Below, in pieces: positions 16,481 through 26,675 of a stretch of 64,000 bases of DNA. Within the stretch, counting starts at the first letter, position 1. Every line of letters begins with the position of its first letter. Source of the DNA: Colius striatus (Eukaryota; Chordata; Aves; Coliiformes; Coliidae); assembly GCF_028858725.1 (NCBI RefSeq), contig NC_084781.1, positions 6,270,513 through 6,334,512 of the forward strand, written 5' to 3'. A model generated the notes under the pieces. That model did not search any database. It worked only from the letters and a program-made list of their open reading frames with translations, and had not been told where the DNA came from. The position numbers were made by a program, and so were the translations under genes.

Positions 16481-16584
16481 GAACAGTTCCGAGCCAGACC
16501 CTGCGCTAAAAGGCCGGCGCCGGGACAGTGATGTCAGTGCCCCCGGGGCCGCCTCCTCCCCGCACCATCCCTCTGTCCCAGGCA

Positions 16585-16706
16585 CCATATTTGGGGAAAG
16601 ACTCCGAAAACCGGTGACTGCAGCCCGTGCCCGAGCATTCCCCGCGTGCCTCCGCCCCGGGGCCGGCGAGCGCGGCCGGGGGCCGATGGACCAAGTCCTT
16701 TTATAG
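16585..16706 (-). promoter_or_regulatory. TAGLN: TAGLN promoter with a perfect CArG box and a second CArG-like box
   Basis: Read on the minus strand, CCAAATATGG at 16594-16585 is a perfect SRF site about 110 bases upstream of the inferred start, and CTATAAAAGG at 16706-16697 is a one-mismatch CArG about 220 bases upstream. Mammalian SM22-alpha promoters are known to use two spaced CArG boxes for smooth-muscle expression driven by SRF and myocardin; the pair here matches that plan. Confidence 0.8.
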
Positions 16707-16867
16707 CCAGGCTGTCGCCCAGGGCTTCTGTCCCGACTTCACGGCTGGTTTCCCCGCGCGCTCACGGCCGGGGCTGCCCCGGGGGTACCCACGGCGTGCC
16801 GCCAGCGTGGCACAGCCCCCCCAGCGCCGCCCAGGGACGAGGCTGCAGAGGGGCAAAGTGCAGACAC

Positions 16868-17306
16868 TTTAATGCGAGTTCCTCCCCGCAGACCCGCTCG
16901 TGGGGAGCAGCGGCGGGGCCCCCGCACCCCCTGGCACCACCGCACCCCCCATCCCCCCCCCACTCAGGCACTGAACAGAGCCCCCGCGCTCGGGGGCCGC
17001 GGGGCTGCTGGCACGGCGGGCACGGAGCGGCAGCAGCACCTTCTCCAGTGTCACTTGCCACCAGGGACGGGCAGCCCCCAGCCCTGGCTCTGCCCACAGC
17101 CGGCCTCGGGACGGGCACACGGCACCGGGCAGGGACCCAGCCGGGGCAGGGGGAAGGAGGCACACTGGGACCCCCGGGCTGCACGGAGAGGGGGACGGAG
17201 CAGCCGGCGGGCCCCTGGCACGGGCAGCCCTCCCCTGAGGCACGTGGCGGCCCGGCGGGTCCCCGCTCCCGGGGCTTTGGCACGGCGCCGGGGCAGCCGC
17301 GGGCCC
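16868..17306 (-). terminator. SIDT2: SIDT2 3' UTR and poly(A) signal
   Basis: After the SIDT2 stop (17309-17307) about 435 bases of noncoding sequence lead to ATTAAA at 16873-16868 on the minus strand. This places the SIDT2 3' end only about 160 bases upstream of the far TAGLN CArG-like box. Confidence 0.65.
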
Positions 17307-20300
17307 CTAGAACACGTAGATCTTGTCCCGCTGGACACAGTCCAGGTCATCGTCCAGCGTCAGCAGCACCTGCGGAGCCGGGGCAGCGGGGTCACCGTGA
17401 GCCGTGGGGCCGGGGCCCAGAGGCGGCCGTGCCGGCGGCCGGCAGCACCTACCAGGAAAGAGCCGAACATGGCGATGGAGGAGAGGAAGTGCCAGATGTC
17501 GTGGTCGTCAAAGAAGTCGAGCAGGATGCAGTCGCGGTTGTGCTCCCGGGACTCGGCCGGCGTTTTCTGCCGGGACACGGCCGTCAGTCACTGCGCCGAC
17601 CCCACGCCCAGCCAGAGCCCAGCCAGAGCCCGGCCAGAGCCCAGCCAGAGCCCACCCCCTCACCTGCCACGTGCTCAGCCCCTGGAAAAAGAAGAAGAGG
17701 GCGAAGCCCCAGACCACGGAGGTGCCGACGATGCAGAGCAGGGGGATGAGCTTGATGCGCTCGCCGCTGCGGAGCTGTGGGAGAGGCCAGGGTCAAGGGC
17801 CTGCCCTGCCCTCCCTAAGGGGCACGCAGCACCCGCACAGCCGGGCCGGGAGCTCGGCTCAAACCTTCATGATGATGTAGAAGGCAAAGTAGAGGAGCAG
17901 GTTGCAGATGCCGATGGCCAGCAGGTAGGAAGCGAAGTCGTTGGGGCGGACAATGAGGCCGTAGGCGGCGCTGGGGAGGCAGGGACAGGCAGCGGGCTCA
18001 GCACAGCAGCCTGGGGTGGGCTCCCCACCATGCCCACACGCCCACCGGCCCCCCGCTACCCCGGCGCCACCAGGGAGAGCCGCCATGCTCGGCTCACAGC
18101 TGCCACGAGCTGGCCGTGCTCAGCCTGGCCCCAGCGCAGGGGCCTGCAGCCGGGGGAGGCTGTGGCAGGAGCAGGGGGCGAGCGGCACTGGGATGGGCAG
18201 CGCTGGGCTGAGGAAGGAGCGCGGCGGCCGGCGGGCACTCGGCTCTGCACTTACAGCGACCAGTTGACGATGTTCCCCATGACCAGGAGCACCATGCGGT
18301 CCTGCGAAGGGGGAGAGGGCTGTGAGGGGCAGGTGGGGGGCTCGGCGAGCCAGAGTCCCCACCACCGTGAGCCGCAGCACCAGCACTCACCACATACATG
18401 GGCCCGCTGCACTGCCGCACGCAGTCCGTGTACAGCACGTGCAGGATGCGGCGCGGCACGCCCGAGTCTGTGCGGAGAGGAGGGCAGGGGAGGGCAGGGG
18501 AGGTCATGCAAGGGGTCCGCAGTGGTGCCCCCCACCCGCCCCCCGCACGGCGGTGCCCCCGCCTCACCCAGCTTCCAGCGCCCCATGTAGTAGAGCTGAG
18601 TGCTGAGCAGGAGCGTGGCCACGATGTGGATGACGGAGAAGACGATCCAGAAGGCCGTGTTCCCTTTGCCAAAGACCTGCAGGGCGAGCAGGGCCGTGGG
18701 CAGTGGGGGCAGTCAGCCTCCCCATCCCATCCCATCCCATCCCATCCCATCCCATCCCACCCCATCCCATCCCCCCGCTGCACTCACCACGCCGACGACA
18801 GAGAAGAAGATGACGAGGGCCAGGCAGGCGTAGGCGCTGTAGGCGCTGGCATTGATGTCCGGGTGACGCTTCTGGTAGAGCTTCAGCATGCAGAGCCCCG
18901 CGATCATGTACATGAAGGAGGTGTCTGCGGGGGCAGCGGCTGTCAGCAGGGCAGGGGCAGCCCTGGGGCTGGCAGTGGGGGGGCTGGGGGACACTCACCG
19001 AACTGGAAGTTGGTGTAGTTGGGGCAGACGTGGTAGCAGGCGCTGAGCAGCCCCTCCATCATCAGGGCAGTGCCCATGGCATAGAAGAGCCCGAAGTGCT
19101 TGGGGATGCCACACTCCTGGGGGGTGGGAGGGGAGGGGGGAAGCGAGGGGTCCCGGGTGGCCACAGCCCCCACCTACCCCGGCACACGTCTCTTACCAAG
19201 GCGTGGGCGTCGTTGCGCATGAGCGCCCGGTTGTAGTTGATCTCCCGCTGGAGGATGATGAGGAGGAAGAGCAGGCCCAGCAGCACGTAGCCCAGGTTGC
19301 TGAGGATGTTGTTGAAGGCGCTGCAAGGGGGCACAGGCCGGGTGTGGGTGCTGCAGACCCTCCTCCCCCTCCCAGGGCCCCCCAACCACCCGCAGCCCCC
19401 CCTGAGCCCACCTGAGGTTCCCCAGCGGGTGGGCGCACAGGAAGTTGTAGTAGCAGATGTCCTGGTTGCCGGTGACGTTCACCACCTGCGTGCAGGGGCG
19501 GCTGAGAGCGGGTGGCAGCCCTGGGCTGTGGGCAAGGGGCACCCCCCAGCCCTCCCCATCCTGGCTGGGGAGCGTGGTGGGGGGAGCACAGCCCCCAGAC
19601 CCCCCTAGCCCCGTGGCCTCACTCACCGTCTGGTAGGTGATGACGAGCTGGATGACGGGGAGGGCGTAGAAGACGGCGATGGTGGCGATGTTCCTGGGGG
19701 AGGCAGGCGGGGGGTCAGGGGGTCCCTGTCTCTCGGGAGGGGGGTCCCTGCACCCCATCCCCGCTGCGCCCCACTCACCAGAAGTAGATCTGGTACTTCT
19801 TCCGCAGCACCCGCTTGTCCTTGCGGGCCAGGTCAGCCACGCAGAGGTATTGCTGCAGGGAGAGGCGTGTTGGGGGGCTGCGCCGGCGGGGAGCGGCCGG
19901 CGAGGGGCGCGGGGGGCGCGGCGCACCTTGGTGCGGATCACGTTCTTGTCATAGTCGATGTCGGCCAGTGTGTCGTAGTCGTCCTCCTCCACCGAGCTGA
20001 GCGAGTCCAGGCGCGGCCGCCCCGCCACGTTCTCCAGCGCCCGCTCCCCTGCGCCCGAGCCGCGGCCATCAGCGCGGCCCCCGCACAGCGCGGCACAGCC
20101 CGCCCCGGCACCCCGATCACCCCCAATCAAGCCCCGGGACGCAGCTGGGCGCGTGCGTGGGCATGGCCCCGCGCCCCCGGCCCCGCGCCGAGCAGGGAGC
20201 AGAGCAGCTCAGCGCCACGGGCGCAAGCTGGAGGCAGGGCAGATTTTGGCTGGATTGGCCCGCCCCTGCCCGGTACCAGCATCTACCCATGGCAATGCTG

Positions 20301-23300
20301 AGCGGCCTCATCGGGGCGGACGGCGTGCGCCGCTTGAACTGCTCCTGCCCTTCAAAGGAAAGCGAGAGGGGTTGCAGTGGGAGCGGGGCTGAGCCCGGGG
20401 GACTCCCCGGCACGTGCCCGACGACGGAGACCCCGCTGCGGGCCGGGCACGGAGAGGCTGGAGACCCAGGGACCCTTCCCCGAGGCGCAGAGGGCGGAGG
20501 CGGGACGCTGCCGGCAGCGCGGCGCTGGCGGGGCAGCCCTGGCAGGCTGGCTCTGTGGGGCCGTGGCCATGCGGCCACCGCGCTGCGACTCACCCACGTA
20601 GCCGTAGGGGCCGTCAGCTGAGCCCAGGCTGTCCGAGACGCCCTCGGTGCTGCCGGAGGAGCCGTTCCCTGCAGGGACAGACAGGTGAGTGGGCACGGCC
20701 GCCTGGCAGCGGGCAGGGAGGAGAGGGAGAGCGTGGCACTCACCGAAGGAGCCATAGCCATAGCTGTCGTAGGGCGAGTGGCCCATGAAGGAGTCGGGGA
20801 TGCTACGGGCATGTCCTGCAAGACAGGGAGGGCCACGTCAGCTGCCGCGGCCTCCCGTGGCACCCCTGGCCCCGGGCCACGAGCTCGCTCGCAGCCAAGG
20901 ACGGGGCAGGCGCTGGCACCTACCCAGAAGCGATGCTGGGAGTCCCCGGAAAGCCGTGAGAGGAGAGAGACAGACTTGGTGAGATGCCCAAGCCCCGGAG
21001 CAGCCCTGGCAGCCCGGAGCAGCGAGGCCCGAGCCCCAGGACATCCCTGTGCCCCTGTTCGGGGATTGTCCCCAGGGACAAGCAGGGCTCAGGGGACAGA
21101 GGGGAGCTACTGCACAACTGAAGCCTTTGCCAATGGGCTCGAGGGGGCAAAACAGACAGGACTCCTGCAGGCAGACCTTCCCTCCCCCTGCCACCAGCTC
21201 CTGCCCCCAGCCCCTCACCTGTGTCCAGGCTGGGTGAGTCGATGGCAGCCAGCAGCCCCTTCCTCTTCTGCTGCCTGCCGAGAGAAGGGGCCGTGAGCGA
21301 TGCCGCGCTGGTGGCACGGCCGAGGGCTCTGCAGGGCAGCGAGGGCAGGGACTCACCGGCACCTCTCCCAGCAGGCAATGAGCAGCGTGAGGACGTAGAA
21401 GGAGAGGAAGATGCCCAGGCAGAAGAGGACACTGCTCACATAGGCTTCGGCTGCAAGGAGCCAGGACAAGCCCCGGTCAGCGGGAGCGATGGCCCCAGGG
21501 ACCACTGCCAGCCCCGCTGAGCCCCCAGCCCCAGCCCCACGTGGTCTCTGCCAAGCTTACAGGTTATGGCCGGCGACACCATCACCTCCAGCCTCTTCTG
21601 CCGGTTGTGCTGATCCACAGGTTCGTCTGGAAGAAGGCAGAGGGCCAGGGCCTCAGCCCTCTGCAGTCCCCACCGCGTGTCCCCTCCCCGGCTCGTCCCC
21701 AGCACCCCTGGCACACCTGGTGAGGTGGCTTTGGAGAGCGGGTAGTAGGGCAGAGCCCCTCCACACGCTTCATCCTCCGTCTTCACCACCACCACCACGT
21801 AGAAGCTGTTGCTGGGGAAATCCTTCTTCTGAGGCCACCGTCCCGAGGGGGTGAGAGATGGGGGTCAGCAGATCCCACACAAGGGTCTTGGGGAGGGGTC
21901 TCAGCTACCCGGCGCTACCTGCCAGCGCCAGGCAGGGGCCCAGAGCCACGTGCCACAGCCCTGTGCCCACCTGCACCGTGATGGCCGCCTTCTTGGTCAT
22001 GGTCTGGTACATGCCGATGAAGGCCACGTTGTTGTCCAGGTCGTAGACGGGGCACTGCAGGGGCGGAGGGGCCGTCAGCCCCACGGGCACCACGGGCCGC
22101 ACGGACGGGAGACCCCGCCACCCAGACCTACCAGGATGTCCTGGATGGAGATGACGGAGCAGGGGAAGGCCATGGCCGATGTCACCTTCACGATCACCGA
22201 GTCCACCCCCTCGGGAAACTCGTACTTGAAGTACTGCAGGGGGGAAAGGGCCCGTCAGTGCCACAGTGGCCGTGCCCTCCTGCCCCGGCACGGACCCTCC
22301 CATGCACCGCACTCACCTGCGGCTGCGCTGCCGTGGCGTTGAAGCTGAACCCTTTGTTGGTCCTGCAGAGAGCACAGGAAGGGGCTGAGGGCTGCTGAGG
22401 AGCCGGCAGCGAGGCCGGGGAGCGCGGCGCGGGGCCGGCCTCACCGCAGCACGAAGTTCTCCACGCGCGTGACCCGCAGCTGGTACGAGGTGTTGAGGGA
22501 CAGCGTGGAGACGTCCACGTAGAAGTGCTGGGTCTCCACCTCCGCCTTGGTCTGGGGCTGGCACAGCGTGCGGCTCACCTCCTGGTACGCGTACTTCCGC
22601 TGGTAGCTGTGCAGGCAGGGCGCTCACCGAGCTGTGCTGCGCCCGCCGGGACCCCTGCTCACCCCCTGCCCGCTGCTGGGACCCCTGGCCCCACTGCTGG
22701 GACCCCTGCCCGCTGCTGGGACCCCTGCACGCTGATGGGAGCCCTGCCCACTGCTGGGACCCCTGCCCGCTGCTGGGACCCGTGCCCACTGATGGGAGCC
22801 CTGCACACTGCTGGGACCCCTGTCCGCTGCCGGGACCCCTGCACACTGCTGGGACCTGTGCCCACTGCTGGGACCCCTGCCCGCTGCTGGGACCCGTGCC
22901 CACTGATGGGACCCCTGCACACTGATGGGACCCCTGTCTGCTGCCGGGACCCCTGCCCACTGATGGGACCCTTGCCCACTGATGGGACCCCTGCCCACTG
23001 ATGGGACCCCTGCCCACTGCTGGGACCCCAGCCCAGCACGGTCCCTCGTGGCTCGGCGGGCAGGGGTGCAGCGCCCACTGCGCCGGTACTCACAGGCCCC
23101 GCAGGATGAGGGGCACCTGGAAGGAGACCACCGCCGCCTTCTGCCGCACCACGAAGAGGACGGGCAGGTCCTTGTGTTCCGAGAGGACGTTCACCGACAC
23201 CCGCACGCCCTCTGTCTGCGGGGGGCCGGGGGGGAGGGTGAGGCGTTGGCCGGGTGCCGGCGCACGGACTTTGCCCGGCCGCCGTGGCACAGCCCCGAGG

Positions 23301-23564
23301 CCGCGGTGACGGGCCGGCGCGGTGACGGGGAGCCCGCGGGGGCTCGCCCCGGCTCACCCAGTTCCTGCGGACGCTGTGGTTGAAGGCGTAGATGTGCAGC
23401 AGGTCGGCGTCTACCCAGTCGGTGTAGGTGGTGTCGAAGAGAGCTTCCTTCTCCTCCACCTGCCGGTGCCCGTGGGGCTGGGGCTGGGGCAGGGCGGGCG
23501 GCAGCGCCAGCAGCGCCCAGGCCAGCAGCGCCCGGGCCAGCGCGGCCGCGCCGGCGCTCGCCAT
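17307..23564 (-). CDS. SIDT2: SIDT2, SID1 transmembrane family member 2
   Basis: Twenty-seven coding exons keep phase and total 867 residues: 23564-23358, 23215-23094, 22606-22445, 22362-22317, 22233-22132, 22054-21971, 21828-21717, 21626-21561, 21450-21357, 21274-21219, 20815-20744, 20668-20594, 20349-20287, 20048-19927, 19852-19779, 19693-19627, 19485-19412, 19320-19197, 19116-18999, 18924-18788, 18676-18568, 18467-18391, 18301-18255, 17970-17865, 17774-17664, 17566-17453, 17369-17307. Order: signal peptide, luminal beta-rich domain with N-glycosylation sites, first membrane span (about [20 protein letters not shown]), cytosolic loop rich in Ser, Gly and Tyr, then a polytopic region including [15 protein letters not shown] and ending DKIYVF. 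Human SIDT2 is a lysosomal membrane protein implicated in RNA/DNA uptake and lipid handling; the family belongs to the ceramidase-like CREST fold. Vertebrate SIDT1 is the main alternative; the C terminus fits SIDT2. Confidence 0.96.
17610..17653. repeat. Four-copy 11-base tandem repeat in a SIDT2 intron
   Basis: Four copies of AGCCAGAGCCC, the third starting GG, lie between the exons ending STWQ and beginning KTPAE. Confidence 0.85.
18721..18770. repeat. (CCCAT)n pentanucleotide microsatellite
   Basis: About ten CCCAT/CCCAC units occur in a row in a short SIDT2 intron, ending close to the acceptor-side flank of the exon at 18676. On the transcribed strand it is (ATGGG)n. Confidence 0.95.
20287..20349 (-). 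other. SIDT2: SIDT2 phase-neutral 63-base alternative exon
   Basis: This exon encodes [20 protein letters not shown] in frame and can be skipped without changing frame (one base pending at each side). A corresponding segment (FKRRLPSGQMR...) is found in a longer human SIDT2 isoform as I recall it, so inclusion is probably regulated. It adds basic residues to the cytosolic loop. Confidence 0.7.
22692..23033. repeat. 19-base minisatellite, 18 units, in SIDT2 intron 2
   Basis: Eighteen contiguous 19-base units of the type CACTGATGGGACCCCTGCC, with CRCT and GATG/GCTG variants, lie between exons 2 and 3 of SIDT2. A looser 20-base unit precedes at 22672. Units 4-8 and 10-14 share the same order of variants, giving a 114-base (six-unit) higher-order period. 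Confidence 0.95.
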
Positions 23565-24100
23565 CCCGCCAGCATCGCCCGTGGCTCCGCTACCGCACGG
23601 GCACCGGCCGCCGCGCCGGGACAGGACGGTCAGCCGGGCCGCGCACCGTGCCCCATCGTCAGCCCCTCCGCCGCCGGTCGCGGTGCCGATCCCCGGGCCG
23701 CTGCCGCCGGTGCCGGTGCCGACGCGAGCGGGCGCAGCGCGGGGAGCCGGGCGCGGGTGCCCGCGGTGCTGCCGCCGGTGCGCGGTGCCCGATCCCGGTG
23801 CCGGTAACTCCGTGTCCCCCCGCTGCGCTGTAAACACGGCCCGGCCTGACGTCACCCGCGTCGGGCGTTACAAAGGGGCCGGGCCGGGGAAGTGACGCGG
23901 CGGCGGGCGGCGTGTGCGGCTGCGCCCGCGGGCACCGGCACCGGCCGCTCCAGCCCCGGCCCCGCCAGCCCCGGCCGCTCCAGCCCCGGCCCCGCGGGAC
24001 AGCCCCCGCTCCCCTGGCGGAACCCACGGGGCAGCGTCAGCCGCAGGGACCCCCGGGCGCGGGGCAGGGACCGCCCTGCACGCCGAGCCCCCGGCCTGGG
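23565..24100 (-). promoter_or_regulatory. SIDT2: SIDT2 CpG-island promoter with a palindromic CRE
   Basis: CpG-dense DNA upstream of the SIDT2 start codon contains a perfect TGACGTCA at 23847-23854, about 285 bases from the ATG. At 23940-24000 there is a short imperfect repeat of CCCCGGCCGCTCCAG units. No TATA box is seen. Confidence 0.65.
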
Positions 24101-24681
24101 GAGGGAGCTGGCGGGGCCCCCCCAGCCCTGTGTTGGTCCCGGGACGTGTTCGCTGCCGCCGTGCCCTCGTCCGTGGTCGGACACGCGGCAGCGGCTGCCC
24201 CCGGTACCGGGCTGGCTCGGTGCCGCTGCCGGTTCCCGGGGCACTGCTGCAGGAGGAAATGCTGCTGCTGTGCCCTGGCCGCACGGGGCTGAGACTGCTC
24301 CTCTGCCCAGCTCCAGCCTGTGGCCCCCGAGGCCTGGCTGCACTCGGGATGCCCAGGGCCCTTGCCCAGCCCGTGCTGCAGAGGTCCCTGCGAGGTGGGG
24401 TACGGGCACCCTTCCTTCAGGTGCTCAAACAGCCCCTCCACTGCCAAGCTTCCTGCCTACAGCCCTCTGCTAAGGGCTTCGTGCCCCTTCTGTCACCCTT
24501 CTGTGTGTGTGAGCGGGTTTTTGTGGCTTTACCCCCCGTGCTGAGACAGCCCAGACCCGCTTTATCTCATAGGAAGCCGTTTTCCAAGCCTGAACTGCCA
24601 CCCCTGGCCTCTGCCACCCGCCTCCTGCTGTTCTGCCCTGGACAAATGTCAGGAGCCAAGAGCACTGCTGCTATTGTGCAC
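24101..24681. other. Intergenic spacer between SIDT2 promoter and PAFAH1B2 3' end
   Basis: About 580 bases of GC-rich sequence between two minus-strand genes. I see no gene, RNA or transposon in it. Confidence 0.5.
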
Positions 24682-26675
24682 TTTATTTCTACAGGTGCCC
24701 TCAGCGAGGGTCCCAAAGCACTTTCCTGGGAGCCTGCCGATGGTTTCCAGGGCTGGGTGGTGCCGCCGGCAGCAGCTGAAGGAGTGAGGGGCTGGGGGAC
24801 AGGAGGGAGAAGCAGAACCGACGCCAGAGCTGGACCAGGGTGACGGTAAGCGGGGCTCTGAGCTCAGCCTGCTGAAAGGAAACAGACAAAACCCATCCCT
24901 GGGAGCTCAGGGAGAAGAAACGGATATTGACCGAGGGGCGAGGAGCTGGTGGGAGCTGGAGACAATGACAGGGGGCAGGAGGTCGGTGTGGCATCCCCTG
25001 CGGGGCGGAGGGCAGGGGGTGCGGGAGGGTGTTTGGCCCAGGAAAGGTGGTGGCAGCGCCTGCAGGGAGGGCCTCGTCTCACACCCAGCTCAGGGCTCCT
25101 CACCAGCCTCCTGCTGCCCAGCAAGTCACAGCAGACTCTGTCCCTTGGCACCCTTCCTGTTGCCTTTCCCTGCGCCCACAGGCAGGGCGCTGGCATTGCT
25201 CAGAGGCAGCAGGCCCTGGCACAGATCTGTCCCAAGCAAAGGGGGCTCTTGAGGGAGGGGAGAAGCTCTGCAGAGCTCCCTTTGCCCTGTAACAGTCACA
25301 GGGTCCCAGTGGCCTAAGCCCCAGGGACACTGGGCACCCCGAGCTGCAGCCAAAGCTTTGCCACACATCCTGCAGCCAGGTGCTTGGTGTTTGGCTCAGT
25401 GATGAGGGACTGCAGCTGTGTGTGGTGGGATGGGCTTGCCCCAGGCCTAGCAGGAGCCTGAGCAGGGCAGAAGCTGTCCTGGCCTTGCAGGGATGGTTTT
25501 GGGAGCAGAGGAGGATCCTGAGCAGCAAACCCAGCACCGAGGAGTGAGCCGGGCAGCGGATCCTGCACGAGGGCTGACACTGCCCCGGTGAGTTAGGAGC
25601 TTTTTACTGGAGGGGACATTGCTGGGTGCCATGAAATGCCAAGTGGGGTCTTTCTGAACAGGAGAGCTTCTGGAAGGCTGGGCTGCAGTCAGAGCACAAG
25701 CAGCCTCCTCACACAACACCCCAGGCAGGAACAGCTACACCTCCACTGTACTCCTGACCCTCAGAGGCTGCTGCAGGAGGGATACCAGCTTGGAACCTGA
25801 AAGCTCCTGGGTGGTTTTGCCTTGTGGGTGGGGGCATATAGAGGAAAGCAGGATGAAGCAGCCACACTGAAAAGTCCTCCACGGGCAACATGCAGCCCCA
25901 GGGCAGAGGCATCATGGTGGGACGAGGACCTGGGTGATGAACAAGCTAAATTGAGCAGGGGTTAAAAGGCAGCGAGGCCACAGGGGGCTGGGAGCTGAGG
26001 AGAGGATGGGCCAGGCTCAGCCTGAGCCTGCCCTGGGATGGGGTGGGAGGAGAGGAGCCCACAGTGGGAAAGAAGCACAAGAACACGCACCTGGGAGTGT
26101 TACACGACTTGGTTAACTGTTTCTTTACAGGTCTCAATTCCAGTTTCATGCTGCTTGGGAAGGAGGGGAGGAGTGAGAAGGCGACACGTGTCCCCTCAGC
26201 TCCCCTCAGCCCCCGGGAAACGCCAAGCGACCCCCCCAGAGCAACTGCAAAAGGTGGGCCCGAGGTTGGAAAGAAGCATCTGCTCTGGCTTTTGCGAGTG
26301 GAATGTGATTCTTGTTGAGCGGGTGACACACACACAGACACACACAGAGAGCCCCGTGCCCGGGGCAGGCCGGGCACGCCAGGCAGGCTACGGGGGTCTA
26401 GGACAACCACAGAGCGACGAGACGCGAGGGGGGTACGGGGCGACAGTCCTGGGCTGGGCTGCCACGAGGAACGGTTGCAGAGTAAAACTCTCCTTGGGCT
26501 GCTTTCCTCCTGCACTAAAAGCAAAGGCAGGCAGCTGCGGGGCAGCTGGAGCTTCGCCTTCCCCCCTCCGCGCGCCGGGGACGGGCGGCCGGGGACGTTC
26601 TACAATGGAAAGTGCTCGAAGAAAGAAGGATCCTGTAGTGCCGGGGCCACAAGTGCTCCGGGTGCCGGCGGGCGC
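24682..26675 (-). terminator. PAFAH1B2: PAFAH1B2 3' UTR and distal poly(A) signal
   Basis: From the stop codon (26678-26676) about 2 kb of noncoding sequence extends to an AATAAA at 24687-24682 on the minus strand. A long 3' UTR is also typical of mammalian PAFAH1B2. Nearer cryptic signals may be used too. It includes a short CA-rich run near 26326-26346. Confidence 0.55.
26326..26346. repeat. Short (CA)n run
   Basis: An interrupted CACACA run with one AGA interruption, inside the PAFAH1B2 3' UTR. Confidence 0.8.

Noticed and set aside
16872-18590. 572-codon open frame on the plus strand
   Set aside because: It runs antisense through SIDT2 exons and GC-rich spacer. Its Pro/Arg/Gly composition is that of a GC-driven shadow.
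20941-20970. Possible extra SIDT2 exon (GCTTTCCGGGGACTCC... followed by GTAGGT)
   Set aside because: No AG acceptor lies before it, and exon 10 (21219) joins exon 11 (20815) perfectly without it.
22659-23855. 398-codon minus-strand frame across SIDT2 exon 1, intron 1-2 and the minisatellite
   Set aside because: It reads through clear splice sites. The repetitive part (SVGRGP/QGSQQWA-like) is the translated minisatellite, not a protein.
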